DNA of 64,000 bases, from NCBI RefSeq assembly GCF_023515955.1, contig NZ_CP097322.1, positions 1,550,001-1,614,000 on the forward strand, written 5' to 3'. This document shows, piece after piece, positions 28,363-39,457 of this stretch. The notes under the pieces are model-generated. The model was not told the DNA's origin. It ran no database searches and saw only the letters and a program-made list of their open reading frames with translations. The stretch comes from Streptomyces sp. RerS4. Lineage in GTDB: Bacteria; Actinomycetota; Actinomycetes; Streptomycetales; Streptomycetaceae. Within the stretch, counting starts at the first letter, position 1. Every line of letters begins with the position of its first letter. The translations under genes were made by a program, and so were the position numbers.

Positions 28363-29330
28363 GCGCTACTCCCTCCGCCGCGATAGCGGTCCAGGTCCCG
28401 GGCAGCCCGGACCCCGACCGCTCGCGGGCCGCCCTCCCCCGGAGCGGAGCCGCGCCGGCCGGCGTGGCGGGTACGAGCGCGCGTACCGGTACCGTCCTCG
28501 CCGCGCTCGGCGTCGTCGCCTTCTCGCTGACCTTCCCCTCCACCGCCTGGGGCCTGGAGAGCTTCGGCCCCTGGTCGCTGGTGGCCCTGCGCAGCGTGCT
28601 CGCCGCCGTCATCGCGGGCACCTTCCTGCTCGCCGTGCGGGCGCCCCTGCCCCGCCGCGAGCACGGGGTGGGGCTCGCCGTCGTCGCCGGCGGGGTGGTC
28701 GTCGGGTTCCCGCTGCTGACCACCCTCGCGCTGCAAACCTCGACCACCTCGCACGCCGCCGTCGTCGTCGGGCTGCTGCCGCTGACCACCGCCGCGCTGT
28801 CCGCCCTGCGGACGGGCGCCCGCCCGTCCGGCCGCTTCTGGGCGGCGGCCGTCGCCGGGGCGGCGGTCGTCCTCGCCTTCGCCCTCGCGCAGAGCGGCGG
28901 TGCCCCGTCCACGGGGGACCTCTACCTGTTCGGGGCGCTCCTGGTCTGCGCGGCCGGATACACCGAGGGCGCCCGGCTCGCCCGGGAGCTGCCGGGTTGG
29001 CAGGTGATCGGCTGGGCCCTGGTCGGGTGCCTGCCGATCACGGTGGTCGGCGCCGCGCTCGGGCTCGCGTACGAGCCGGTGCGGCTGAGCGCCCACGGGG
29101 TGATCGGGCTGCTGTGGGCTGCCGCCGGGTCCACCTTCCTCGGCCTGTACGTCTGGTACCGGGGCATGGCCGCGATCGGGGCCCCGCGCGCCAGCCAGCT
29201 CCAGCTCGCCCAGCCGCTGCTGACCCTGGTCTGGTCGGTGGCGCTGCTGGGCGAGCACCTGACGCCGGCCGCCCCGGCCGCCGCCGGCGCGGTCCTCGTC
29301 TGCATCGCCGTGACCCAGCGGGTCAAATAG
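28347..29330 (+). CDS. EamA-family (DMT) membrane transporter
   Basis: 327 residues. After a ~45-residue polar N-terminus there are about ten membrane spans in two EamA repeats (GTVLAALGVVAFSLTFPSTA to ALAQSGG, then LYLFGALLVCAAGYTEGARL to the end). The family exports metabolites such as amino acids. The regulator next door suggests an amino-acid or PLP-related substrate. The start at 28347 overlaps the MocR start; a GTG nearer the first span is a possible alternative. Confidence 0.88.
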   Translation: MTAQNSATPSAAIAVQVPGSPDPDRSRAALPRSGAAPAGVAGTSARTGTVLAALGVVAFSLTFPSTAWGLESFGPWSLVALRSVLAAVIAGTFLLAVRAPLPRREHGVGLAVVAGGVVVGFPLLTTLALQTSTTSHAAVVVGLLPLTTAALSALRTGARPSGRFWAAAVAGAAVVLAFALAQSGGAPSTGDLYLFGALLVCAAGYTEGARLARELPGWQVIGWALVGCLPITVVGAALGLAYEPVRLSAHGVIGLLWAAAGSTFLGLYVWYRGMAAIGAPRASQLQLAQPLLTLVWSVALLGEHLTPAAPAAAGAVLVCIAVTQRVK

Positions 29331-29387
29331 CCGCGAATCGCCCTAAACTGCAATCACTGGATCGGACCGTCACCGAGGAGGCCGGTT

Positions 29388-29588
29388 ATGCACGCTACCG
29401 AGGGCGACCAGCTGGTGCAGCACGGCAGGATCGTCGGACAGCACGACAAGGTGGGCGAGATCACCCAGGTGCTGGGCGAGAACGGAACCCCCCCGTACCG
29501 GGTCCGTTTCGAGGACGGCCACGAGGCCCTCATGGCTCCCGGACCCGACTGCGTGGTCCGCCACCCGGCCGAGCCGCCCCGCCACTGA
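29388..29588 (+). CDS. DUF1918 protein
   Basis: 66 residues, small SH3-like fold expected: GDQLVQHGRIVGQHDKVGEI, then PYRVRFEDGHEALMAPGPDC. GAGGAGG lies six bases before the ATG. Found widely in actinobacteria; function unknown. Confidence 0.9.
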   Translation: MHATEGDQLVQHGRIVGQHDKVGEITQVLGENGTPPYRVRFEDGHEALMAPGPDCVVRHPAEPPRH

Positions 29589-29646
29589 ACACCACCCAGC
29601 GCAGACCACCCAGCGGACACCAACTCAGCGGACACCACTCAGCGGC
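29588..29646. repeat. Four imperfect ~15-bp direct repeats (ACCACCCAGCGGAC)
   Basis: The units ACCACCCAGCGCAG, ACCACCCAGCGGAC, ACCAACTCAGCGGAC and ACCACTCAGCGGCG follow each other just after the DUF1918 stop. No role is apparent; slippage is likely. Confidence 0.6.
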
Positions 29647-29660
29647 GCTGAACGCCACCG

Positions 29661-29699
29661 GCTGCCCGGCCGGCCCGCCCCACGGGCCGGCCGGGCAGC
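29661..29699. terminator. 16-bp GC hairpin between convergent genes
   Basis: Arms GCTGCCCGGCCGGCCC (29661-29676) and its exact complement (29684-29699) with a 7-base loop. It separates DUF1918 from the glycoside hydrolase gene, which converge. Confidence 0.85.
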
Positions 29700-29713
29700 G
29701 GCGCCCGCCCGCG

Positions 29714-30982
29714 TCAACGCGGTGGCGCCGCCGCGCGGTAGTGGTCGGCGACGACCCGGTCCATCGCGCCGTTGGGGTCCGCCACCACGTACTTCGCGGA
29801 GAAGTACGAGTGGCCCCGTACCTCGGGGTGCTTCCGGGCGAAGGTCAGGTGCCGCGACAACTCGGCCGGGTCCCGCCAGGCCTTCGTCGGGCTCTCGGCG
29901 TCGCAGCGGTACAGCGCCTCCCCCACGTAGAGGTCGACGCCGGTGCCCCGTACCGTCTCGGCCCACCAGGGCACGATCGCCGCGTAGTCGGCGGTGGGGT
30001 GGCCGATGTGCCAGTAGGCCTGCGGGACGATGTAGTCGAGCAGGCCCTCCTTGACCCACTTGCGGGTGTCCGCGTACAGGTCGTCGTACGTGGACACGCC
30101 CGCCCGCGTCCGCGAGCCGCGCGGGTCGACGTCGTCGCCCCGCCACACCCCGAACGGGCTGATCCCGAAGCGGGCCGCCGGTCGGATCCGGCGCACCTCG
30201 GCGGACATCTCGCGCACCAGCGTGTCGATGTTGTCGCGCCGCCAGTCGGCCCGGGTGTCGAAGGAGCCGCCGTACCGCTCGTACGCCGCGTCGTCGTCGA
30301 AGCGCTCGCCGCTCACCGGGTAGGGGTAGAAGTAGTCGTCCCAGTGCACCCCGTCGACCGCGTAGCGGGACACCGCGTCGAGCATCGCCCGCTGCACGAA
30401 GGCCCGTACGTCGGGCAGTCCGGGGTTGTAATACAGCTTGCCGCCGTACGCGACGAGCCAGCCGGGGTTGCGACGGGCCGGGTGCGAGGCGACCAGCCGG
30501 CCGGGGTCGGCGTGGTTGGCCACGCGGTAGGGGTTGAACCAGGCGTGCAACTCCAGCCCCCGACGGTGCGCCTCCGCGACCGCCACGCCCAGCGGATCCC
30601 AGCCGGGATCGCGGCCCTGCGTCCCGCTCAGCCACTGCGACCACGGCTCGTGCGGCGAGGGCCACAACGCGTCGGCCGCCGGCCGCACCTGGAGCATCAC
30701 CGTGTTCAGCCGGCGCTCCACGGCGGCGTCGAGGAACGCGGTCAGCTCGTCGCGCTGCCGGCGCGCGGAGAGTCCCGCCTCGGAGGGCCAGTCCACGTTC
30801 TGTACGGTGGCGATCCACATCCCCCGGAATTCCGGCGTCCCCGCCCGGCGCGGATGCGCCGGCTCCGGTGCCGGCGCCGCCCGTGGCGCCGCCGAGGCCT
30901 CCGCGCCGAGCCCCACCACGGCCGTCGCCGCCAGCGCCCCCGCCGCTCCCGCCAGCAGCCCCCGCCGCCCGATGTACGTCAT
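29714..30982 (-). CDS. Secreted glycosyl-hydrolase-like family 10 protein (DUF187)
   Basis: 422 residues with a Tat-like signal (GRRGLLAGAAGALAATAVVG). The body has EFRGMWIATVQNVDWPSE and LELHAWFNPYRVANH; later come VDGVHWDDYFYPYPV and GVWRGDD. These are hallmarks of GHL10 TIM-barrel proteins, thought to act on cell-wall or capsular glycans. The acidic WDDY pair is probably catalytic. ATG at 30982. It stands alone. Confidence 0.88.
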   Translation of the reverse strand: MTYIGRRGLLAGAAGALAATAVVGLGAEASAAPRAAPAPEPAHPRRAGTPEFRGMWIATVQNVDWPSEAGLSARRQRDELTAFLDAAVERRLNTVMLQVRPAADALWPSPHEPWSQWLSGTQGRDPGWDPLGVAVAEAHRRGLELHAWFNPYRVANHADPGRLVASHPARRNPGWLVAYGGKLYYNPGLPDVRAFVQRAMLDAVSRYAVDGVHWDDYFYPYPVSGERFDDDAAYERYGGSFDTRADWRRDNIDTLVREMSAEVRRIRPAARFGISPFGVWRGDDVDPRGSRTRAGVSTYDDLYADTRKWVKEGLLDYIVPQAYWHIGHPTADYAAIVPWWAETVRGTGVDLYVGEALYRCDAESPTKAWRDPAELSRHLTFARKHPEVRGHSYFSAKYVVADPNGAMDRVVADHYRAAAPPR

Positions 30983-31158
30983 GTGACGAATCAACTCCGT
31001 TCCGTGACATTGTCTCGCGTGGGGCCAGCATGCCCGCCCCGGCCCGCCACACACTCCAGGGACGGGGGTAACGTCGGGGGGCGTGGCGGGCGCCGGAACG
31101 CAGTTACCACTGCACAGACACGGGGGACCCGCGATGGATGAGCTGCGAAAGGCACGAT

Positions 31159-32040
31159 GTGACTGACCTCTCTACCCTCCCGACCGACATCGCACGGGTC
31201 GGCGTGGTGGGCTGCGGCCAGATGGGCGCGGGCATCGCCGAGGTGTGCGCCCGCAGCGGTCTTGAGGTGAAGGTCGCCGAGACCACCGGCGAGGCCCTGG
31301 AGATCGGGCGCACCCGGCTGCACAACTCGCTGACCAAGGCCGCCGAACGCGGCAAGATCACCGAGGAGGAGCGGGACGCCACCCTGGCCCGCCTCAGCTT
31401 CACCACCGATCTCGGCGAGTTCGCCGACCGCGACCTCGTCATCGAGGCCGTCGTGGAGAACGAGCAGGTCAAGACGGAGATCTTCCAGGTCCTCGACCAG
31501 GTGATCACCCGCCCGGACGCGATCCTCGCCTCCAACACCTCCTCGATCCCGCTGGTCAAGCTGGCCGTCGCGACCTCGCGGCCGGACCAGGTCATCGGCA
31601 TCCACTTCTTCAACCCGGCCCCGGTGCAGAAGCTCGTCGAGCTGATCCCGGCGCTCACCACCGGCGAGGAGACCGTCAAGCGGGCCGAGGCCCTGGTGCG
31701 GGACGTGCTGGGCAAGCACGCCGTCCGCGCCCAGGACCGTTCCGGCTTCGTGGTCAACGCGCTGCTGGTCCCCTACCTGCTGTCCGCGATCCGGATGTTC
31801 GAGTCCGGCATCGCGAGCCGCGAGGACATCGACAACGGCATGGAGTTGGGCTGCGCCCACCCCATGGGCCCGCTGAAGCTGTCGGACCTGATCGGCCTGG
31901 ACACCATCGTCTCCATCGCCGACTCCATGTACGCCGAGTACAAGGAGCCGCTGTACGCCGCTCCCCCGCTGCTCCAGCGCATGGTCGACGCCGGTCGCCT
32001 CGGCCGCAAGACGGGCTCGGGCTTCTACCCGTACGGCTGA
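31159..32040 (+). CDS. 3-hydroxybutyryl-CoA dehydrogenase
   Basis: NAD(P)-dependent interconversion of acetoacetyl-CoA and 3-hydroxybutyryl-CoA. 293 residues: Rossmann loop VGVVGCGQMGAGIAEVCA, catalytic region SNTSSIPLVKLA...GIHFFNPAPVQKLVELI, and MELGCAHPMGPLKL at the dimer interface. The GTG at 31159 has AAAGG six bases upstream and is preferred to an ATG seven codons earlier. In Streptomyces such enzymes feed ethylmalonyl-CoA or polyhydroxybutyrate routes; context here gives no hint. Confidence 0.95.
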   Translation: MTDLSTLPTDIARVGVVGCGQMGAGIAEVCARSGLEVKVAETTGEALEIGRTRLHNSLTKAAERGKITEEERDATLARLSFTTDLGEFADRDLVIEAVVENEQVKTEIFQVLDQVITRPDAILASNTSSIPLVKLAVATSRPDQVIGIHFFNPAPVQKLVELIPALTTGEETVKRAEALVRDVLGKHAVRAQDRSGFVVNALLVPYLLSAIRMFESGIASREDIDNGMELGCAHPMGPLKLSDLIGLDTIVSIADSMYAEYKEPLYAAPPLLQRMVDAGRLGRKTGSGFYPYG

Positions 32041-32065
32041 CCGGCCACCACCCCGCGCGGGCCTG

Positions 32066-32596
32066 CTAGCCGAGCCGCAGGTGACGCAACAGGAGCAGCC
32101 CGGCCGCCATGTTGGCGGCCGGGACCTCTCCGCGCGCGATCATGTCGGGCACCAGCTTGAGCGGCACCCACTCCCGACGCGAGGACTCGAACCCGTCCTC
32201 GGGCGGTCCGACGTACGTGGCCCCCTCCGCCCAGTAGAGGTGGTGACGGGCGTCGGTCAGCCCGTTCGAGGGCTCCACCGTCATCAGGTGGCGCAGCGGG
32301 CCCGGCCGCCAGCCCGATTCCTCCTCCATCTCCCGGGCCGCCGCCGCCTCGACGGATTCGCCGTCCTCGACCACGCCGGCGGGCAGCTCCCAGCCCCAGC
32401 TGTCGGTGATGAACCGGTGCCGCCACAGCAGCAGCACCTCGTCGGCGTCGTTGACGGCCGTGGCGACGGCGACCGGCCGCAGCCGGATCACGAAGTGGTC
32501 CAGGTGGCGTCCGTCGGGGAGTTCCACATCCGCGAGATTCACGTCGAACCAGCGGTTCTTGTACACGGTCTGCTCACTCAGGTTCATCCACTGCAC
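32066..32596 (-). CDS. Nudix hydrolase
   Basis: 176 residues. The Nudix box is complete: G-x5-E-x7-REUxEExGU as GVVEDGESVEAAAAREMEEE followed by SGW. The rest (RLRPVAVATAVNDADEVLLL) is like ADP-ribose or nucleotide-sugar pyrophosphatases. Substrate not assigned. GTG at 32596 with AGGTGG seven bases upstream. It lies 52 bases after the helix-turn-helix/TPR regulator on the same strand. Confidence 0.9.
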   Translation of the reverse strand: MQWMNLSEQTVYKNRWFDVNLADVELPDGRHLDHFVIRLRPVAVATAVNDADEVLLLWRHRFITDSWGWELPAGVVEDGESVEAAAAREMEEESGWRPGPLRHLMTVEPSNGLTDARHHLYWAEGATYVGPPEDGFESSRREWVPLKLVPDMIARGEVPAANMAAGLLLLRHLRLG

Positions 32597-32648
32597 GTTT
32601 GTGCCACCTTTCACTTCGTAGGTGGCAACATGGCAGCAGTCCGAGCCC

Positions 32649-33986
32649 TCAGAAGGGAACGCGCAGCGCCTCGTCGATGAGGCGGACGGTCTCCTCCGCG
32701 CCGGCGCAGCCGCTGGCCGACACCTGTTCGCGGACCGCCCGCAGCCGGTCGCGCAGTCGCAGCGACTCCATCCCCTTGGCCCGTTCCGCCATCTCGGCCG
32801 CCGCCACCACCGCCCGGTCCGCCTCGCCCTGGCGAAGCTGGATCTCGCAGAGCATCGCCAGCCGGTGGACCCGACCCCGGTCGTGCGCGGGCGCGGAGGC
32901 GGCCTCGGCGGCCTGTTCGTGCGCGGCGTCCAGTTCCCCGAGGCTCAGCAGCGCCTGGGCCACCTGGACGTTGACCAGTCCGGGCTGGACGTAGCCGGTC
33001 TCCTCGGGCTCGGCGCCGGGCCGGATCCGTGCTGCGGCGGCCTCGGCGCTGTGGATGCAGGCCAACGCGGCCGCCGCGTCGCCGAGTTGGGCGTAGGCCT
33101 TGGCCTGCATCGCGTACAGGTCGGCGGCGAGGGCCGGGGTGGTGTCACGTCCGGCGGCCCTCAGCGCGGCCTCCGCGAAGGCGACGGCCTGGCGGAACTC
33201 CCGCAGGTGCAGGGACTGGTTGACCAGGAGCGCGATCACGTAGGCGCCGAGCCCCCGGTCCCCGCTCGCCTTCGCGAGCCGCAGGGCCTGGTGGAAGTAG
33301 CGTTGGGCGAGGCCGTGGGCGTCGGAGTCGTAGGCGCAGATGCCCGCGACGGCCACCAGGGAACCGGTGGCCCGGTGCAGCAGCCGGCCGAGGTCGTCGG
33401 GGTAACTGCCGCGCAGCAGCGGCGCGGTCTCGCTGCCGAGGAAGCGCACGATGCGGGCCCGGGTGGCCATGCCGCCGGCCCGGCGGTACATCAGCTCGTA
33501 GTGGGCCCGTGCGGCGCGCAGGATCTCGATGTGCTCGGGCCCGACGCGCAGCGGCCCGCAGCGGGAGACGTCGGCGTCCTCGGGCGGGTTCTCCCACTCC
33601 CAGACCGGGATCACCGCCGGGGTGCCGGTGACGGCCTCGGCGGTGAGTTGCGCGGGCCGGCCCAGTTCGTCGGAGCGCCACAGGGCGGTGGCCCGGTCGA
33701 CGAAGCCGCCGATGCGGGTGGCGTGCGCGCCGGCCTGGCCGGGGATGCCGAGCCCGATGTCGTCGAGGCCGACGGGCCGGTGCAGGCGCCCGCCCAGCAC
33801 CTCGCAGATCAGGTCGGGCACCTGACCGCGCGGGCGCTGCCCCTTCAACCAACGGGAGACGGCGGTGTGTTCGTAGCGCAGCGCGAGTCCGCGGCTGCGG
33901 CCCGCCTGGTTGACGTGCGCGGCGAGTCCGGCGCGGGACATGCCCGCCTCGGCGAGGAGGGCGTCGAGCAGGGCGTTGGGCTGCAT
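32649..33986 (-). CDS. Helix-turn-helix/TPR regulator (NsdA-like)
   Basis: 445 residues. The N-terminus (AEAGMSRAGLAAHVNQAGRS; YEHTAVSRWLKGQRP) is a variant helix-turn-helix; the long remainder is helical and TPR-like (AYAQLGDAAAALACIHSAEA, LVNVQVAQALLSLGELDAAH). From memory, Streptomyces NsdA-type regulators of sporulation and antibiotics share this plan. ATG at 33986 with GGAGG five bases upstream. Probably cotranscribed with the Nudix gene. Confidence 0.75.
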   Translation of the reverse strand: MQPNALLDALLAEAGMSRAGLAAHVNQAGRSRGLALRYEHTAVSRWLKGQRPRGQVPDLICEVLGGRLHRPVGLDDIGLGIPGQAGAHATRIGGFVDRATALWRSDELGRPAQLTAEAVTGTPAVIPVWEWENPPEDADVSRCGPLRVGPEHIEILRAARAHYELMYRRAGGMATRARIVRFLGSETAPLLRGSYPDDLGRLLHRATGSLVAVAGICAYDSDAHGLAQRYFHQALRLAKASGDRGLGAYVIALLVNQSLHLREFRQAVAFAEAALRAAGRDTTPALAADLYAMQAKAYAQLGDAAAALACIHSAEAAAARIRPGAEPEETGYVQPGLVNVQVAQALLSLGELDAAHEQAAEAASAPAHDRGRVHRLAMLCEIQLRQGEADRAVVAAAEMAERAKGMESLRLRDRLRAVREQVSASGCAGAEETVRLIDEALRVPF

Positions 33987-34360
33987 GGGCCCCTCCAAGG
34001 GCTCGGCGGAATCAGGCTAGTGGGTGCGCGCTTCACACGGGGTGTGAATGTCGTACGCGCATAAATGCGATACGGACCCTGCCCGGGGAGGGCCTTTCGG
34101 CGGTTCACTGAAGAGCCTCGCCAATGAGGCCGCTCGGGTCGTCGGCTCCCCCTCGTACAGTGCGACGACCCGACACCGCGCCGCCCGCCTTGCTGTCTGC
34201 CCGACACTCCATGGCAGGCGGGCGGCGCGCGCAGCGGCTCCGTCGGGTCCCGGTTGGTCGCCGGGACCCGACGGCAGCCGGGCCAGGTCCGCACCGGGCT
34301 CGTCCACCGGTCCGGTGCGGACCGGCACCCGCCGGACCGGCACCCGTCGGACCGGGCCGG
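33987..34360. other. Gene-free stretch between regulator and phosphatase, with two strong hairpins
   Basis: This 374-base gap lies between two minus-strand genes. It holds a 14-bp hairpin at 34240-34274 (GTCGGGTCCCGG and complement, 7-base loop) and a 14-bp stem with a 25-base loop at 34177-34229 (CGCCGCCCGCCT and complement); both would follow the phosphatase gene and probably terminate it. A 15-bp tandem repeat (CCGGACCGGCACCCG) lies at ~34315-34350. The promoter of the regulator should lie near 34000-34080; GTGTGAATGTCGTACGCGCA there is the only A/T-richer part. Confidence 0.65.
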
Positions 34361-35476
34361 TCAGGCGCGGTCGTTGCGCAGCACGAGCAGGGCGACGTCG
34401 TCGGTGAGTCGCCCTCCCGTGTGGCGCAGCAGCGCGGTGTGCACGCCCGCCACCAGCCGGGCGGGCGTGAGCGCCGGCGCGCCGGCCAGGACGCGGCCCA
34501 GCGGGAAGAACCGGCCGCGGCCGTCCCGGGCGTCCTCCGCCCCGTCGGTGTGCAGGACCAGCACCTCGCCCGGCGCGAGTTCCCCGCAGGGCTGCGGTCC
34601 GAGGTCGTGCGGCAGCGGCAGGACCCCCAGCGGCGGCAGGATCTCGCCGCCGACCAGCCGCGTCACGGCCACCGGCTCGCCGCCGCACGGCTGCCCGGGT
34701 CGGGCGGGCCCGTGCTCGGCGTACGGGCGCGCCGCCACCTCGCCGCGCCCCGCCGGGGCGATCCCGCAGGGTTCCCGGCTCGGGAGCGGCAGCGGCAGCG
34801 GCACCGGGCGCGGGCCGATCCGGTACGGCCAGGGGTGGCCGCAGTTCAGGGCCAGCACGGAGCCGTCCGGGGCGATCTGGAGCAGCAGCACCGTCACGAA
34901 CTCCTCCCCCGACGGGGACTCCGGCTCGCCCGCGCGGGCCGCCGGGTGTTCCGTACGGGCCCGCTCGCGCAGGTGCCGCTGGAGGGAACGCTCCAGCCGG
35001 CGCAGCACCGCCGCCGGCGAGGGTTCGTCGTACGCCGCCTCGCGGAAGGAACCGAGGACGGCGGCGGCCGCCCCCAGCGCGGGCAGCCCGTGGCCCCGTA
35101 CGTCGCCGATGAGCACCCGTACCCCGTACGCCGTCGGCACGGCCTCGTACAGGTCCCCGCCCACCGACGCGCCCCGGCTCGCGGACAGTTGGGCGGCGGA
35201 GATCGTGAGGCCCTCGATCCGCGCGGGCAGCGGCCGCAGCAGCACCCGCTGTGTGGCACCGGCGATGGCGCGCGAGCGCCGCAGTTCCCCGACGAGTCCG
35301 CGGCGGGTGTGCAGGGCGCAGCCCGTGGCGAGGAGCAGGAACGCCGCGCAGGTCGCCAGGCTCCGCGCCGGCGGCCCGGGGGAGGTCAGCTCCCAGGACA
35401 CCGCGGCGCCGCCCCAGGCGAGGACGCACACCCGGCGCAACCCGTGCGTCCGGCGCATCCGCCCGCGCGTGGTCAT
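34361..35476 (-). CDS. Membrane-linked PP2C/SpoIIE-type protein phosphatase
   Basis: 371 residues. Two hydrophobic stretches near the N-terminus (VCVLAWGGAAVSWEL; ARSLATCAAFLLLATGCAL) suggest membrane anchoring. The SpoIIE domain follows with GGDLYEAVPTAYGVRVLIGD, VRGHGLPALGAA, then LHTDGAEDARD and LTDDVALLVLRND, all metal-binding motifs in place. It dephosphorylates Ser/Thr of partners such as anti-sigma antagonists (family knowledge). The ATG at 35476 has GGGGAG ten bases upstream. No anti-sigma or STAS gene is adjacent. Confidence 0.87.
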   Translation of the reverse strand: MTTRGRMRRTHGLRRVCVLAWGGAAVSWELTSPGPPARSLATCAAFLLLATGCALHTRRGLVGELRRSRAIAGATQRVLLRPLPARIEGLTISAAQLSASRGASVGGDLYEAVPTAYGVRVLIGDVRGHGLPALGAAAAVLGSFREAAYDEPSPAAVLRRLERSLQRHLRERARTEHPAARAGEPESPSGEEFVTVLLLQIAPDGSVLALNCGHPWPYRIGPRPVPLPLPLPSREPCGIAPAGRGEVAARPYAEHGPARPGQPCGGEPVAVTRLVGGEILPPLGVLPLPHDLGPQPCGELAPGEVLVLHTDGAEDARDGRGRFFPLGRVLAGAPALTPARLVAGVHTALLRHTGGRLTDDVALLVLRNDRA

Positions 35477-35572
35477 CCGTAGGACACTCCCCTTCCGGCC
35501 ATCCGGCCGAAACGATTGTGTCGACCTCACGACGCACCGGACACGGGTCACCGGCGTTCTCACCCGAATGAG

Positions 35573-35610
35573 TGAGGGGGCACGCCCGGTGGTCCGGGCG
35601 TGCCCCCTCA
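35573..35610 (-). terminator. 17-bp hairpin after pheT
   Basis: Arms TGAGGGGGCACGCCCGG (35573-35589) and its exact complement (35594-35610), with a 4-base loop, 44 bases after the pheT stop. Confidence 0.85.
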
Positions 35611-35653
35611 ACAGGGCTTTACGGCTGGGCCCTTACGACCCGCCGCCGGGTGC

Positions 35654-38181
35654 TCACGCGCCCCGCAGCACCGCCCCGGTCCGCTCGCCGGCCAGGGCCA
35701 CCGCCGCGTCGCGGGCGGCCGTGGACTCCTCGGCCGTCAGCGTGCGGTCGGGGGCCCGGAAGCGCAGCGCGTAGGCCAGGGACTTCTTGCCCTCGCCGAC
35801 CTGCTCGCCGGTGAACACGTCGAACAGCCGCAGGGACTCCAGCAGTTCGCCGGCGCCCTCGCGCAGCGCGTCCTCGACGGAGGCCGCCGGGACGGAGGCG
35901 TCCACGATCAGCGCGACGTCCTGGGTCGCCACCGGGAAGGAGGAGATCCGGGGCGCCTGGAGGGCCTCGCCGCCGGCCGCCGCGAGGCGGTCGAGGTCGA
36001 GCTCCATGGCACTGGTCCGCGCGGGCAGGCCCAGCGCCTTGACGACGCGGGGGTGCAGCTCACCGGCGTGGCCGATGACCGTCTCCACGCCGTCCAGGGT
36101 GACGACGAGCTCGGCGCAGCGGCCCGGGTGCCAGGGCCCGTACTGGCCCTGGCGGACGACCAGTTCGGCACCGGCCTCGACGGCCAGGGAGCGGGCGGCC
36201 TGGATCGCGTCGGCCCAGTCGGCCGGGCGGCCCTTGCCCCACCAGCCGGCCTGCTCGCGGGCGCCGGCCAGCACGACCGCGGCGTGGCGCGGCTGCGCGG
36301 GCAGGGCCGCGTTCAGGGTGGCGACCTCCTCGTCCGTGGGACGCCGGTCGACGGGCAGCCGTACGGCGACACCCGCCTCGGCGGCGGCCAGGAAGACCGA
36401 ACCGGTCTCGAAGAGCGCGAGGTCGTGGCTGCCCCGGCTGTCGTTGCGGCGCAGCGCGCCGAGCAGACCCGGCAGCAGCGTGGTGCGCAGCGCCGGCTCC
36501 TCGTCGGAGATCGGGTTGACGAGCTTCACGACCCGGCGGCTCGCGTCGTGCGCGGGCAGCTGGAGCTGGTCGAAGACGCCCTCGCCGATGAAGGGGTAGC
36601 TCAACGCCTCCACGTAGCCGGCGCCCGCGAGCGCGCGGCCGACGCGGCGGTGCAGCTGCTGCCGGGCGGTCAGACCGCGACCGGAGGGCACCTGCGGGAG
36701 GGTGGACGGGAGGTTCCCGTAGCCCTCCAGGCGGATGACCTCCTCGGCGAGGTCGTTGGGCTCGGCGAGGTCGGGCCGCCACGACGGGACGGTGACGACC
36801 AGCTCGTCCTGGCCGTAGACGTCGCAGCCGACCTCCTGGAGGCGGCGTACGACGGTCTCGCGGCCGTACTCCATGCCCGCGACGCGGTCCGGGTGGTCCG
36901 CGCGCATCGCGATGGTGCGCGGGGCGCCCGGGGCGATCAGCTCGGTGACGCCCGCCTCGGCGGTGCCGCCGGCGAGGAGCACGAGGAGGTCGACGGTGCG
37001 CTGCGCGGCAGCGGCGGCGGCCTGCGGGTCGACGCCCCGCTCGAAGCGCTTGGAGGCCTCGGAGGAGAGCTTCAGGCGGCGGGCGGTGCGCGAGATCGCC
37101 ACGGAGTCGAAGTGCGCGGCCTCGATCACCACGTCGGTGGTGCCGGTGACGACGCCCGTCTCCGGGTCGGTGACGGAGTCGGCGATCTCGGTGTTGGCGC
37201 CGCCCATGACACCGGCGAGCCCGATGGGGCCGCTGTTGTCGGTGATCACCAGGTCCTCGGCGTCGAGGGTGCGCTTGACCCCGTCGAGGGTGGTGAACTT
37301 CTCGCCCTGCTCCGCGCGGCGCACGCCGATCGCGCCGTCGAGGCGGGAGCGGTCGTAGGCGTGCAGCGGCTGGCCGAGTTCGAGCATCACGTAGTTGGTG
37401 ATGTCGACGGCGAGCGAGACCGGGCGCATGCCGGCCTTCTGCAGGCGCCGCGTGAGCCAGATCGGGGACTTCGCCTCGGGGTCGAGACCGGTCACCGTGC
37501 GGGCGGTGAAGCGGTCGCAGCCGGTCGGGTCGTCGATCTTGACGAGGTAGCCGTAGGAGTTCGGCGCCGGGACGTCGAGCAGTGCCGGGTCGCGCAGCGG
37601 CAGGCCGTAGGCGGTGGCGGCCTCGCGGGCCACACCGCGCATCGACATGCAGTAGCCGCGGTCCGGGGTGATGTCGATGTGGAGGACCTCGTCGACGAGC
37701 TGGAGCAGCTCGATCGCGTCGGTGCCGACCTCGTACTCCGGCGGCAGCACGATGATGCCGTGCGTGCCGTCGTCGCCCATGCCGAGCTCGTCGCCGGAGC
37801 AGATCATGCCGTGCGAGGTACGGCCGTACGTCTTGCGCGAGGCGATCGCGAAGTCGCCGGGCAGGACGGCGCCGGGCAGGACCACGACGACCTTGTCGCC
37901 GACGGCGAAGTTCCGGGCGCCGCAGACGATCTCCTGCGGGGCGCCGGTGCCGTTGGCCTGACCGACGTCGACCGTGCAGAAACGGATCGGCTTGCGGAAG
38001 CCTTCGAGCTCCTCGATGGTCAACACCTGACCGACGACGAGGGGGCCCGTGAGCCCGGCGCCGAGCTGCTCGACGGTCTCGACCTCAAGGCCGGCGTCGA
38101 CCAGCTTGGCGGCCACGTCACGGCCGGTTTCACCCGCGGGGAGATCAACGTACTCCCGCAGCCAGGAAAGCGGGACGCGCA

Positions 38182-38182
<1 letters not shown>
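35654..38182 (-). CDS. pheT: Phenylalanine--tRNA ligase beta subunit
   Basis: 842 residues. N-terminal [15 protein letters not shown], tRNA-binding domain with VGQVLTIEE...[18 protein letters not shown]3/B4 editing region, B5 ([16 protein letters not shown]), and C-terminal anticodon-binding domain ([16 protein letters not shown]). With PheS forms the (alpha-beta)2 enzyme that charges tRNA-Phe. Its ATG at 38182 shares one base with the pheS stop (TGATG), so translation is coupled. Confidence 0.97.
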
Positions 38183-39357
<1,175 letters not shown>

Positions 39358-39457
39358 CTAAGACTCGGCACGCGGACACAAAGGTGCCAAAGGACGAGTC
39401 TAAAGGTCGACGGGGGTGAAGGAGCCCGTGGGCCGCCTGGCGAGACTCTCCGCAGGG

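Noticed and set aside
29588-29646. CRISPR-like direct repeats
   Set aside because: Units are 15 bp with no spacers, imperfect and only four in number; no cas gene anywhere in the window.
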